DNA of 64,000 bases, from the NCBI GenBank assembly GCA_021199495.1, contig JAJQHY010000053.1, forward strand, positions 1 through 64,000, read 5' to 3'. The DNA comes from Lachnospiraceae bacterium. GTDB taxonomy: Bacteria; Bacillota; Clostridia; Lachnospirales; Lachnospiraceae. Position numbers and translations under genes: made by a program. This document shows, one piece after another, positions 43,765 to 52,724 of this stretch. Within the stretch, counting starts at the first letter, position 1; each line of letters opens with the position of its first letter. Below the pieces are notes generated by a model that saw nothing but the letters and a program-made list of their open reading frames with translations, had not been told where the DNA came from and did not search any database.

Positions 43765-45219
43765 TCAGGCCTCCTTCCCGGTTTTAACAGCCTGCTCATA
43801 AGTGTATGCCGCACGGATCAACGTTTTCTCCGAGTAGCAGTCACCGATGAGCTGTAAACCAATTGGCAGACCCTGATCATCCTTCCCGCAGGGGAGGCTG
43901 ATGGCAGGAAGTCCCGCCAGGTTCACGGAAATCGTGTAAATATCGCCGAGGTACATCTTCAGCGGATCGGACAGGCTCTCTCCTAACTTCGGCGCGGTGG
44001 TAGGCGAAACCGGCCCCAGAATGATATCATACCTGGAAAATGCCTCGTCGAAGGCCTGCTTGATCATGGCCTTCACCTTCAGTGCCTTTAAATAATAGGC
44101 GTCGTAGTAGCCGCTGCTTAAAACAAAGCTGCCCAGCATGATCCGGCGTTTGACCTCCTCACCAAAGCCCTCGGAGCGGGTCTTTTTGTACATTTCATGG
44201 AGGCCCAAAGTGTCTCCGGGCGCACGATAGCCGTATTTAATGCCGTCAAAACGCTCCAGGTTGGAGCTGGCCTCCGCCGCCGCGATGGTGTAATAGGTAG
44301 GGATGGCGTAGTCCACGAGGCTTAAGTCGAATTTCTCCAGGATGGCACCGTTCTGCTCCAGCACCTTCGCGGCGCGAAGCACCGCATCCTTCACCTGCGG
44401 ATCCAGACCTTCAGAAAAATAATCGCGCGGGATACCGATTTTTAATCCCTTCACATCCTGTACAAGGGCGGAGGTGAAATCGGTATCCGTCCGGGCAATG
44501 GAGGTGGAATCCTTCTCATCGTGGGAGGCAATGGCAGAGAGGACAGCGGCGCAGTCGGCAACGTCCTTCGTTAACGGCCCGATCTGATCCAGGGAAGAGC
44601 CGTACGCCACCAGGCCGTAACGTGAGACGGTGCCGTAAGTGGGCTTTAAGCCCACCACGCCGCAGCAGCCTGCCGGCTGGCGAATGCTGCCTCCCGTATC
44701 AGAACCCAGGGCGAAGAAGCATTCGCCCGCGGCGACGGCGGCGGCGGAGCCGCCGGAGGAGCCGCCCGGCACGCGGGTGATGTCCGCCGGATTTTTCGTC
44801 ACACCGAAATAAGAGGTCTCAGTGGTGGAGCCCATGGCAAACTCATCCATATTGGTTTTGCCGATGATCACCGCTCCCGCTTTCTGCAACAGCTTCACCG
44901 CCTCCGCGGAATAGGTCGGCACAAAATTTTCCAGAATCTTAGAGCCGCATGTCGTCAGCGTCCCCTCTGTGCAGAGATTATCCTTAATCGCCACCGGCAC
45001 CCCGGCCAGCGGCCCGGTCAGTTCTCCGGTTGCAATCCGCGCCTGCACTTTCTCAGCCTCCTGCATGGCCTTCTCTTTTTCGATCGTGATATAGCAGTGA
45101 TATTCCGCTTCCTTCTTTGCAATCCGCTCAAAGACCGCGGCAAGCGCCTCCGGCGCGGTCGTCCTGCCCTCGCGGATCGCCTGGGATAATTCTACTGCTG
45201 TTAATGATAATATATCCAT
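43765..45219 (-). CDS. gatA: Asp/Glu-tRNA amidotransferase subunit A
   Basis: 484 residues from the ATG at 45217-45219 (MDILSLTAVELSQAIREG) with GAGGGG upstream; an ATG 18 nt earlier would overlap the gatC stop. The amidase-signature catalytic triad is visible: Lys in VAIKDNLC, Ser in PGGSSGGSAAAV and Ser in SDTGGSIRQPAG. It frees ammonia from glutamine for transfer by GatB. Confidence 0.97.
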   Translation of the reverse strand: MDILSLTAVELSQAIREGRTTAPEALAAVFERIAKKEAEYHCYITIEKEKAMQEAEKVQARIATGELTGPLAGVPVAIKDNLCTEGTLTTCGSKILENFVPTYSAEAVKLLQKAGAVIIGKTNMDEFAMGSTTETSYFGVTKNPADITRVPGGSSGGSAAAVAAGECFFALGSDTGGSIRQPAGCCGVVGLKPTYGTVSRYGLVAYGSSLDQIGPLTKDVADCAAVLSAIASHDEKDSTSIARTDTDFTSALVQDVKGLKIGIPRDYFSEGLDPQVKDAVLRAAKVLEQNGAILEKFDLSLVDYAIPTYYTIAAAEASSNLERFDGIKYGYRAPGDTLGLHEMYKKTRSEGFGEEVKRRIMLGSFVLSSGYYDAYYLKALKVKAMIKQAFDEAFSRYDIILGPVSPTTAPKLGESLSDPLKMYLGDIYTISVNLAGLPAISLPCGKDDQGLPIGLQLIGDCYSEKTLIRAAYTYEQAVKTGKEA

Positions 45220-45229
45220 TTGATTCCCC

Positions 45230-45523
45230 TCACTCAAACGTCCGCGGCACTACAAACATATTGTCCTGCTCCTCCGGCGCGTTTTTCAGAATCTGCTCGC
45301 TCTCGTCTCTGTTCGTGACCACATCCTCCCGGAAGACATTGCGCACCGGAAACACATGCGACATGGGCTCCACGCCGCTCGTATCCAGCTCATTTAGTTT
45401 ATCAATATAATCCAGCATCCGGCCCATATCCTTTTTCGCTGCCTCCTTCTGCTCATCGGAAAGCTCCAGCTTCGCCAGGATACTGACGTACTCGATTGTT
45501 TCATCTGAAATAATATTTGCCAT
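45230..45523 (-). CDS. gatC: Asp/Glu-tRNA amidotransferase subunit C
   Basis: 97 residues: [17 protein letters not shown], then [19 protein letters not shown] and a C-terminal FVVPRTFE, the GatC pattern. It wraps GatA and GatB together. It is 72 nt downstream of aspS, so the T-box upstream of aspS may govern the whole run. Confidence 0.95.
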   Translation of the reverse strand: MANIISDETIEYVSILAKLELSDEQKEAAKKDMGRMLDYIDKLNELDTSGVEPMSHVFPVRNVFREDVVTNRDESEQILKNAPEEQDNMFVVPRTFE

Positions 45524-45595
45524 GCTGCCTCCTTGTCATGCAAAACCCATATGACAATGGTACCACCATTCTTTCTCAAATTGAAATCAGGAGTG

Positions 45596-47341
45596 CTAAT
45601 CCCTCACCTTAATGTGCACTTCCCGCAGCTGCTGCTCCGTCACCTCGCCAGGTGCCGAACACATCAGATCCTGCGCGGAGCTGTTTAACGGGAAAGCAAT
45701 CACCTCACGGATATTGCTCTCCTCTTTTAAAAGCATCAGCATCCGGTCGATGCCGGGCGCCATACCCGCGTGCGGCGGCGCACCGAACTGGAATGCCTCA
45801 TAGAGCGCGCCGAATTTCGTTTTCAGGGTTTCCTTGTCATAGCCTGCGATCTCGAATGCCTTCTCCATAATCTGCATATCGTGGTTGCGCACCGCGCCGC
45901 TGGAAAGCTCCACGCCATTGCAGACAATATCGTACTGGTATGCCAGGACATCGAGCGGATTTTGATTCTTAAGAGCCTCCAGACCGCCCTGCGGCATGGA
46001 GAACGGATTGTGGGTAAAGCCGATTTTTCTCGTCTCCGGGTCAAGCTCGTACATCGGGAAATCATTTACATAGCAGAAACGAAACGCCTTTTTCTCTGTC
46101 AGACCCAGCTTGTCGCCCAGCTCGTTGCGGATTTTACCGGCATAGTAATTGGCCATGTCCTCTCTGTCCGCGATGAAAAAGATGGTGTCGCCGGGCTTTA
46201 AATCCGCGATCTGCCTCAGCTCTTCCTTTAAATCCTGCGGAATAAATTTGTCAATGGGTCCCTTATAGGAAAGGTCCTCCATCACCTCCAGGTAACCGAG
46301 GCCGCCCATCCCCAGGGACACGGCGAACTGCAGCAGCTTTTCATGAAAGCCCTTGCTCATCTCCTCGTGCACCGTGATAGCGCGGACCGTCTTTTTTAAG
46401 AAGGCGCGGAAGGTACATTTCTGGAAAAAGTCCGTCAGATCCAGAATCCGCAGCGGATTGCGCAGGTCCGGCTTATCCGTCCCGAACTGAAGCATGGCGT
46501 CTTTATAGCTGATGACCGGGTAAGGCGCGGGTGTGATTTCATAGCCCTCGGGTGCAAACTTCTCAAAGGTGGCGGAGAGCACCTCCTCTCCCACCTGAAA
46601 CACATCCTCCTGGGTCGCGAAGCTCATCTCGAAATCCAGCTGATAAAACTCACCGGGAGAACGGTCCGCGCGCGCGTCCTCGTCACGGAAGCAGGGCGCG
46701 ATCTGAAAATATTTATCAAAACCGGAGGCCATCAAAAGCTGCTTATACTGCTGCGGCGCCTGCGGCAGGGCGTAAAATCTGCCCTTATATTTGCGGGAAG
46801 GAACAATGAAATCTCTGGCTCCCTCGGGGCTGGATGCACATAAAATAGGCGTTTGAATCTCCAAAAAGCCCAGCTCCGTCATCTTCTGGCGCAGAAAAGC
46901 GATTACCTGCGAGCGGAAAATAATATTGTCTTTCACCTTCGCGTTGCGCAGATCCAGATAACGGTACATCAGGCGCAGGTCCTCCCTGGTTTCTTTGGAG
47001 GTCATGATCTCAAAGGGAAGGGAGCGGTAAACACGGCCTAAAACCTCCACGCCGTGTGCCTCCAACTCGATGGTGCCAGTGGGAATACGGGGGTTATAGG
47101 TGTCCGCGTCACGTTTCTCCACAACGCCCTCCACGGAAATGCACATTTCCTTAGACAGGCCGTGCAGAAGAGAGGTATCCCGCATGACGATCTGGAGCAC
47201 GCCGTACATGTCCCGCAGGTCCACAAAGGAGACGCCGCCGTGGTCGCGGATATTTTCCACCCAACCGGCTACCTTAAGGGTCTGCCCAATGCGGTCCTCG
47301 GTCATTTCCTTCAGTGTGATGTCCCGATAACAGTTTTTCAT
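45596..47341 (-). CDS. aspS: Aspartyl-tRNA synthetase
   Basis: 581 residues from the ATG at 47339-47341 (MKNCYRDITLKEM) with GGAGGAGG upstream; the open frame to 47515 runs through the T-box leader and is not coding. N-terminal OB fold, motif 2 (FRDEDARADRSPGEFYQLD), a bacterial GAD insertion (about 285-415) and motif 3 (GIDRMLMLL). It charges tRNA(Asp). With GatCAB encoded next to it, a non-discriminating form that also makes Asp-tRNA(Asn) is plausible. Confidence 0.96.
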   Translation of the reverse strand: MKNCYRDITLKEMTEDRIGQTLKVAGWVENIRDHGGVSFVDLRDMYGVLQIVMRDTSLLHGLSKEMCISVEGVVEKRDADTYNPRIPTGTIELEAHGVEVLGRVYRSLPFEIMTSKETREDLRLMYRYLDLRNAKVKDNIIFRSQVIAFLRQKMTELGFLEIQTPILCASSPEGARDFIVPSRKYKGRFYALPQAPQQYKQLLMASGFDKYFQIAPCFRDEDARADRSPGEFYQLDFEMSFATQEDVFQVGEEVLSATFEKFAPEGYEITPAPYPVISYKDAMLQFGTDKPDLRNPLRILDLTDFFQKCTFRAFLKKTVRAITVHEEMSKGFHEKLLQFAVSLGMGGLGYLEVMEDLSYKGPIDKFIPQDLKEELRQIADLKPGDTIFFIADREDMANYYAGKIRNELGDKLGLTEKKAFRFCYVNDFPMYELDPETRKIGFTHNPFSMPQGGLEALKNQNPLDVLAYQYDIVCNGVELSSGAVRNHDMQIMEKAFEIAGYDKETLKTKFGALYEAFQFGAPPHAGMAPGIDRMLMLLKEESNIREVIAFPLNSSAQDLMCSAPGEVTEQQLREVHIKVRD

Positions 47342-47344
47342 AAT

Positions 47345-47686
47345 AATCCTCCTCCAACACAGAAACCCCGGGCATGGCCGAAACCATACCCGGGGCGAAT
47401 AGTCATAACATCTTGCGCGAAGCGCACCCTGCGCGACAGCGCATGAGTTCAGGGAATGCCTGAAAGGTATAAACATCCGCGGTACCACCCGCATTCGCAG
47501 ATTGCTCTGCCTCAAAACCGTGTAACGGACGGCGGCCGTACAGCCCTACGGCATCGAACAATGCTTTCGAACTGTCTGCTCCGGAGTGTTCCCCATATCG
47601 GCTTTCACAAACGGCGCTCTCAGTCGGTGACGCCGTATTCCTGTCGTTTCCCCCGAAAGGAGTCTCCTTCACTGCATTTCTCGGTA
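47345..47686 (-). promoter_or_regulatory. T-box leader of aspS(-gatCAB)
   Basis: The T-box sequence GGTGGTACCGCGG is at 47477-47489 on the minus strand. It is preceded by a stem I region with an ACGGCG/CGCCGT hairpin and a GAGAG loop motif, and followed by a strong 12-bp hairpin (47366-47395) before the aspS ribosome site. A GAT triplet near the 3' part of stem I could be the Asp specifier but I could not fold it with certainty. Uncharged tRNA should permit transcription of aspS. The gap continues to 47758 with only the promoter. Confidence 0.88.
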
Positions 47687-47687
47687 C

Positions 47688-47716
47688 AGAATACCATATC
47701 AAAGCGATTTATGCAA
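47688..47716 (-). promoter_or_regulatory. Promoter of the T-box-aspS transcript
   Basis: TTGCAT (47711-47716), 17 nt, TATTCT (47688-47693) on the minus strand, directly upstream of the T-box leader and 43 nt past the copA stop. Confidence 0.65.
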
Positions 47717-47758
47717 GTGAAAAATTGCTCTGAAAGCCGACTGTTATCCTGAAGCAGA

Positions 47759-50539
47759 TCAGGCAATGGACAGCACCTTATAGTCCTGATCCTCCACAGC
47801 CTTGGTAAGCACAGCATCCTCCACCGGCGCGCTCAGCGTCACAACCGCGGTTCCCGCCTCGTGGCTGACCTCGGCGCCTGCTACCTCGGGCAGCGCCTCC
47901 AGGGCTTTCTTTACTCTGGCCTCGCAATGGCCACACATCATTCCTTCGATTTTCATGGTTTTTGTCATAATAGTTGATTCCTCTCTTTCTTTATTTGCAT
48001 CGACAGCTGTTTTTTCTGTTGAAATTACAGCTGCATTACCTGCCTGATTTACTTTGCCAGTGCCTGTCTTTGCCTGACCAGCCGCTGTGTTCCCTGCCGA
48101 ACCAGTCATTTCCTGTTTCACCTGTTCCGCCGCTGCATTCTCCGCAGGACTCTGTACTGTCTGTTCCGTCGACTCTGCCGCTTTGCTCTCTTTCAGATTG
48201 GCTGACGCAGACGCTGCGTTTGCTTTCGATTTGCCCTTCCGTTTTGCATGATCCCGCTTCGTACTGTGGATATCCACGAAATTAAGCCGCAGCGCGTTCG
48301 ACACCACGCAGAAGCTCGATAGGCTCATGGCCGCCGCCGCGAACATCGGGTTTAACTGCCAGCCGAGCCATTGAATATAAACACCGGCCGCCAGCGGAAT
48401 GCCGATAGCGTTGTAAAAGAACGCCCAGAACAGATTCTCGTGAATATTGGTCAGGGTCGCGCGGCTTAAGCGAATGGCCGCCGGAACATCGCTCAAACGG
48501 GAGTGCATCAGCACCACATCCGCGGCGTCGATCGCCACGTCCGTACCCGCACCGATGGCAATGCCCATGTCCGCCCGCGTTAAGGCCGGAGCGTCGTTGA
48601 TCCCGTCGCCCACCATAGCAACCTTCCCCTGTTCTTTTAGTGTTCGGATCACGCTCTCTTTTCCATCCGGCAGCACGCCTGCAATGACCTCGTCCACGCC
48701 CGCCTCGTCCCCGATGGCCTTCGCGGTGCGCGCATTGTCGCCGGTCAGCATGACCACGCGGATTCCCATATTCTGCAGCTCCTTCACTGCCTGGGCGCTG
48801 TCCGGCTTGATCACATCGGCTACCGCAATGATGCCCAAAAGCCGTCCGTTATCGCTGAAAAGCAGCGGCGTTTTGCCAGCTTCGGCAAGTTTCTGCGCCT
48901 GCTCCGCCAGGACTGCCGGGACTGAAATCATAGAGGAAATAAAATCCAGGCTTCCGCCGTATAATTTCCGCCCGTCATGCACTGCGGTCAGACCGTTGCC
49001 CGGCAGCGCCTGAAAATCGCTGACCGGTTTACCCTCACAGCCCTTTACGCTTCCCTCCGCCATAATTGCCTTCGCCAGGGGATGCTCGCTGTTTTTCTCT
49101 AAAGAATATGCCATGGCAAGCAGCTCGCTCTCCGTCACACCCTGCGCGGGCAGGATATCGGTCACCTTCGGCTCTCCGGCGGTGATCGTGCCGGTTTTAT
49201 CCAGCGCGACGATATCCACCTTACCGGTTTCCTCCAAAGACACGGCCGTTTTAAATAAAATCCCGTTTTTCGCACCCACACCGTTGCCTACCATGATAGC
49301 CACCGGCGTCGCCAGCCCCAGTGCGCAGGGGCAGGAAATCACCAGAACGGAGATTCCTCTCGCCAGTGCGAAGCCCACGCTCTGCCCACTTAAAAGCCAG
49401 GCTGCAATTGTAATCAGTGCGATCGTAATAACCGCGGGCACGAAGACACCGGAAACCTTATCTGCCACTTTGGCGATGGGAGCCTTGGTCGCCGCCGCAT
49501 CACTGACCATCCTTATGATCTGTGCCAGGGTCGTATCCTCGCCCACGCGGGTTGCCCGACAGGTCAGCAGGCCGGATTGATTGACCGTGGCCGCGCTCAC
49601 CAGATTGCCCTTCGCCTTATCCACCGGAATGCTCTCACCGGTCAGGGCGGACTCATTGACCGCGCTGCTGCCCTCGAGTACCACGCCGTCCACCGGGATA
49701 TTTTCCCCGGGGCGCACCACAAAAATATCGTCCTTCATCACCTGCTCGATAGGAAGCTCGGTCTCCACGCCGCCGCGCACCACTGTAGCGGTTTTCGGCG
49801 TCAGCTTCATCAGGCTCTTCAGAGCGTCCGTGGTTTTGCCCTTGGAGCGGGCCTCCAGCATCTTCCCCACAGTGATCAGCGTCAGAATCATGGCCGCGGA
49901 CTCAAAATAGAATTCATCCATATAGCTCATGACCGCTTCCATGTCGCCCCTCACCTGGGCGTCCGTCATCGCAAAAAGCGCGTAGGTGCTGTACACGAAA
50001 GCCGCCGAAGAACCGAGTGCCACCAGGGTATCCATGTTGGGCGCCCTGTGAATCAGTCCCTTAAAACCGCTGATAAAGAATTTCTGGTTGATCACCATGA
50101 CCGCGATGGTCAGAAGCATCTCCAGAAGTCCCATGGCCACATGATTTCCCTCAAAGAAGGCAGGCAGAGGCCACCCCAACATCATATGTCCCATGGAAAA
50201 ATACAGGAGGATCACCAGGAAGACAAGCGACGCGATCAGGCGCTTTTTCATCCTGGGTGTTTCTCTGTCCTTTAACGCGTCCTCATCAGCCGAGGCTGCG
50301 TAAGATGCAGCACCGGCGCCCATCGCGCTGGATGCAGACGATCTTTTCAACGACGCGCCATAGCCCGCATCCTCGACTGCCGCAATAATTGCAGCAGCGG
50401 ACGCACTGCCCTCCACGCCCATGGAATTGGTCAGCAGGCTGACTGAACAGCTGGTCACACCCTCTACCTTCGACACCGCCTTTTCTACCCGGGCCGAGCA
50501 GGCGGCGCAGCTCATGCCGGTTACATTATATTGCTCCAA
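47759..50539 (-). CDS. copA: Copper-exporting P1B-type ATPase with C-terminal CopZ-like domain
   Basis: 926 residues from a TTG at 50537-50539 with GGAGG 7 nt upstream (product begins [20 protein letters not shown]). The N-terminal metal-binding domain has CxxC; eight membrane helices include the copper-site CPC ([15 protein letters not shown]). Phosphorylation motif [10 protein letters not shown], actuator TGES and hinge [10 protein letters not shown] are intact. After the last helix comes a roughly 110-residue Ala/Lys/Glu linker, then a second heavy-metal domain ([18 protein letters not shown]). It exports Cu(I). csoR is directly upstream and should control it. Confidence 0.94.
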   Translation of the reverse strand: MEQYNVTGMSCAACSARVEKAVSKVEGVTSCSVSLLTNSMGVEGSASAAAIIAAVEDAGYGASLKRSSASSAMGAGAASYAASADEDALKDRETPRMKKRLIASLVFLVILLYFSMGHMMLGWPLPAFFEGNHVAMGLLEMLLTIAVMVINQKFFISGFKGLIHRAPNMDTLVALGSSAAFVYSTYALFAMTDAQVRGDMEAVMSYMDEFYFESAAMILTLITVGKMLEARSKGKTTDALKSLMKLTPKTATVVRGGVETELPIEQVMKDDIFVVRPGENIPVDGVVLEGSSAVNESALTGESIPVDKAKGNLVSAATVNQSGLLTCRATRVGEDTTLAQIIRMVSDAAATKAPIAKVADKVSGVFVPAVITIALITIAAWLLSGQSVGFALARGISVLVISCPCALGLATPVAIMVGNGVGAKNGILFKTAVSLEETGKVDIVALDKTGTITAGEPKVTDILPAQGVTESELLAMAYSLEKNSEHPLAKAIMAEGSVKGCEGKPVSDFQALPGNGLTAVHDGRKLYGGSLDFISSMISVPAVLAEQAQKLAEAGKTPLLFSDNGRLLGIIAVADVIKPDSAQAVKELQNMGIRVVMLTGDNARTAKAIGDEAGVDEVIAGVLPDGKESVIRTLKEQGKVAMVGDGINDAPALTRADMGIAIGAGTDVAIDAADVVLMHSRLSDVPAAIRLSRATLTNIHENLFWAFFYNAIGIPLAAGVYIQWLGWQLNPMFAAAAMSLSSFCVVSNALRLNFVDIHSTKRDHAKRKGKSKANAASASANLKESKAAESTEQTVQSPAENAAAEQVKQEMTGSAGNTAAGQAKTGTGKVNQAGNAAVISTEKTAVDANKEREESTIMTKTMKIEGMMCGHCEARVKKALEALPEVAGAEVSHEAGTAVVTLSAPVEDAVLTKAVEDQDYKVLSIA

Positions 50540-50622
50540 AATATGGCCTCCTTCATTACATTTATTCGCAGCTTCTTCCCCAATCATTCGCAAAAGAGTC
50601 CTCCAACTGCGAATAGTAACAT

Positions 50623-51003
50623 TTACTTCATCAGCTTCTGCAAGGTAAACACCAGCTCATCCACCGTGTCTTCCTTCCCCGCTTTAATATCCCGTACCAC
50701 GCAGTGCTTGATATGGTTCGACATCAGCTCGCGGTTGAACGCGTTCATGGCAGCGGTCACAGCAGCTGACTGTGTCAGGATGTCCGGGCAGTAGGCGTCC
50801 CGCTCCACCATCCCTCGGATGCCGCGAATCTGACCCTCGATGCGGTTTAAGCGGTTGATCAGTTTTTTTACTTCCTCCGCGGAGCGCTGCGTGGTTTTGC
50901 CGCAGCAGCAACAGCCCTCATCACCCATATCAGAGCCTTGCCCGTCTGTCATCAGATCACGATCTGTATTATCATTTCCCGTTCTCTCTTCCGCCATGCG
51001 CAT
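50623..51003 (-). CDS. csoR: Copper-sensing repressor CsoR
   Basis: 126 residues; the start at 51003 or Met3 (50997) cannot be decided. The CsoR core begins near residue 45 ([20 protein letters not shown]) and the ligand set Cys72-x24-His97-x3-Cys101 ([15 protein letters not shown]) is exactly that of Cu(I)-binding CsoR. The N-terminal 40 residues are acidic and contain four consecutive Cys (31-34), an unusual addition. Binding of copper should release it from the two operators upstream, switching on csoR-copA. Confidence 0.93.
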   Translation of the reverse strand: MRMAEERTGNDNTDRDLMTDGQGSDMGDEGCCCCGKTTQRSAEEVKKLINRLNRIEGQIRGIRGMVERDAYCPDILTQSAAVTAAMNAFNRELMSNHIKHCVVRDIKAGKEDTVDELVFTLQKLMK

Positions 51004-51079
51004 CCTACCCCTTTCCGCTGAAACGACCTGACATCATTCCATTATGTGCGTTTTTCTTCACCCATTTCTTACGTCAAAA

Positions 51080-51094
51080 TACCCCTGCGGGGTA
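51080..51094. promoter_or_regulatory. CsoR operator box 1
   Basis: TACCCCTGCGGGGTA, a GC-centred palindrome typical of CsoR sites, just downstream of the csoR -10 box near the transcription start. Confidence 0.75.
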
Positions 51095-51108
51095 TCTATA
51101 CTGTCTGT

Positions 51109-51137
51109 ATAGTATACCCTGCCGGGGTATTTGTCAA
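51109..51137 (-). promoter_or_regulatory. Promoter of csoR-copA
   Basis: A consensus TTGACA (51132-51137), 17 nt, TACTAT (51109-51114) on the minus strand. The second operator occupies the spacer. Confidence 0.85.
51114..51130. promoter_or_regulatory. CsoR operator box 2
   Basis: ATACCCTGCCGGGGTAT lies between the -35 and -10 boxes of csoR, so bound CsoR would block RNA polymerase. Together with box 1 it gives two sites about 35 bp apart. Confidence 0.75.
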
Positions 51138-51163
51138 TAGCTGATATATAAGAAATTAAAAAA

Positions 51164-52384
51164 TTATTTCTCTCCACCGCCGATTCCCGTGCATGTAACT
51201 CTGCCGGAGGCCCGGACACTGCCGCCCACATTTTTGCAGTTTACACTGTTGCCGGCTTTGACGTCACCCTCTACGTCCCCGCAGGTAACGGAGCTACCGG
51301 CCTTGACGTCTCCATCGACTCTCTCACAGTTGACTGAAGTTCCGCTGTCCACACTTCCCATCACAGTCCCGCAATTGACAGAGGTACCGGCTTTGGCGTC
51401 GCCGTCCACGTTTCCGCACTTGATGGATGTCCCGGCCTTGGCGTTACCGCCCACGTCTCCGTAGATTTCCGCGCTCCACCACACATTTAAATTCACCTGG
51501 CTGTCTGTCGGCAGCTCGACGCGGATCACTTCCGGGTCCTGGCCGATGACCTTCTGATTTAAAATCTCATCACCGCGCATCATGACCAGATACAGCTCAT
51601 CCTTTTTCCGTTCCATGCTGCCGTTATGTACGCTGACATTCGGCGATGTCCAGTTGCCCCAGGTCGTTTTTTTCATGGATTTCATGCGTCTGGCAAAATC
51701 ACCGTCCTTGCCGAAGATGCCATCTTTGCCGAACATACCGTCTTTGCCGAACATACCGTCTTTGCCAAACATGCCATCCTTGCCGAACATCCCATCCTTG
51801 CCAAACATGCCATCCTTGCCAAATATACTGTCTCTGCCAAAGAAGCCGCCTTCTGCACCTGCATTGCCGCCATCTTCCTCCTCAGACGTCTCCTCGTCGT
51901 CCGAATTCCACGCACTTTCCTCCTCTGCGGCTGATTTTTCAGAAGTCTGGCCTGCAGCATTCCGCATGTCCGTCTCTTCCTCAACTTCTCCAACTCCACC
52001 TCGCATACCTGCTTTTCCAGCTGCACCTTGCGTGCCTGCTTCTCCTGCCGTTCCTTGCGCATCCGCTTCTGCCGGGGCTGCCCCTGCCTCACTCACTACA
52101 TCCTCTTCTTGCGCGAACAGCTCCGCCTCCTCTAATGATTTCGTCTCCTGCGGCAGCTGTTCCAACTCCTCGTCGCTGAAATCCCTCAGCAGCAAATCAT
52201 TGATATCCACTCCAAAATACTCCGCCAGCTGCGGCAACAGCGCGATATCCGGACTGGATAATCCGCTCTCCCACTTGGACACCGCCTGCATGCTCACACC
52301 CATCGCCGCCGCCAGCGTATCCTGCTTCACGCCCTTATGCTTTCTCAATGCTCTGATATTCCGGTTCAAATTCATGGTCTTCAT
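51164..52384 (-). CDS. XRE-HTH protein with FGKDGM repeats and bactofilin-like beta-repeat domain
   Basis: 406 residues from the ATG at 52382-52384 (MKTMNLNRNIRALRKHKGVK) with AGGAGAGG upstream. Domains: XRE HTH (about 1-65, TLAAAMGVSMQAVSKWESG); an acidic Ala/Gly/Glu linker (about 70-180); eight tandem hexapeptides FG(K/R)D(G/S)x; a globular part (about 240-305, KTTWGNWTSPNVSVHNGS); and a C-terminal right-handed repeat region with units like GDVKAGTSVNCG. The last part resembles polymer-forming bactofilin folds. No membrane segment is seen. Function is unknown; it may be a DNA-binding protein that self-assembles. Confidence 0.75.
   Translation of the reverse strand: MKTMNLNRNIRALRKHKGVKQDTLAAAMGVSMQAVSKWESGLSSPDIALLPQLAEYFGVDINDLLLRDFSDEELEQLPQETKSLEEAELFAQEEDVVSEAGAAPAEADAQGTAGEAGTQGAAGKAGMRGGVGEVEEETDMRNAAGQTSEKSAAEEESAWNSDDEETSEEEDGGNAGAEGGFFGRDSIFGKDGMFGKDGMFGKDGMFGKDGMFGKDGMFGKDGIFGKDGDFARRMKSMKKTTWGNWTSPNVSVHNGSMERKKDELYLVMMRGDEILNQKVIGQDPEVIRVELPTDSQVNLNVWWSAEIYGDVGGNAKAGTSIKCGNVDGDAKAGTSVNCGTVMGSVDSGTSVNCERVDGDVKAGSSVTCGDVEGDVKAGNSVNCKNVGGSVRASGRVTCTGIGGGEK
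51698..51841 (-). repeat. Eight tandem 18-bp repeats inside the XRE gene
   Basis: Eight in-frame 18-bp units encode FGRDSI, five FGKDGM, FGKDGI and FGKDGD. Units differ at few positions, so copy number is likely to vary between strains without breaking the frame. Confidence 0.9.
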
Positions 52385-52541
52385 TTTGTTTTTCCTCTCC
52401 TGCACCATCCGGTGCCGACGGCGCCGCTTCCCACTTTTGATAATGTCACCCTGAAGGAAACCCTGCGTCAGATTGTCTGTGTCTGTGAGCTCACACCCAA
52501 AGCGTATACCGAAATATCCAAAATTGCAATCAACTAAAAGT

Positions 52542-52584
52542 TGAATTCAAAAGACTCAACCAATGGTTGAGTCTTTTGAATTCA
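52542..52584. repeat. 43-bp perfect palindrome between blaR1 and XRE gene
   Basis: Arms of 21 bp meet around a single central base; the inner part has AAAAGACTCAACC against GGTTGAGTCTTTT. It lies downstream of blaR1 and upstream of the XRE gene, both on the minus strand. The A/T-flanked stem could act as a bidirectional terminator; an operator for the XRE protein is the alternative. Confidence 0.75.
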
Positions 52585-52595
52585 TATATCCGTAC

Positions 52596-52680
52596 ACAAA
52601 GGACAAGCGGCCAGAAAGCAAATGCTTACGCAAGGTACATCCTTCGGATATGGATATACATTTGCATTTACGATCCTGAG
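52596..52680 (+). repeat. Hairpin element, family 2, copy B
   Basis: The signature ACAAAGGACAA (52596-52606), stem GCAAATG (52618-52624) with CATTTGC (52659-52665), and loop CTTACGCAAGGTAC then CCTTCGG match copy A at 29161-29243. The stem sequence differs yet pairs, and the small ATCC/GGAT pair around TTC replaces the GCCC/GGGT of copy A. The outer stem of copy A is largely lost. The rest of the 340-nt gap (52385-52724) contains only the palindrome and the XRE gene's unlocated promoter. Confidence 0.65.
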
Positions 52681-52724
52681 AACCATCCCTGAATCTTCCC
52701 CTCATGCCCTCGGGCAAATCTCAG

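Noticed and set aside
47342..47515. N-terminal extension of AspRS by 58 residues
   Set aside because: It runs through the T-box leader; the OB-fold start and a strong ribosome site are at 47341.
50540..50593. ATG start of CopA 18 codons upstream
   Set aside because: Those residues are not part of the metal-binding domain, and the TTG at 50539 has a clear GGAGG site.
51698..51841. CRISPR-like array from regular 18-bp repeats
   Set aside because: Units are contiguous and in frame inside a coding gene, with no spacers.
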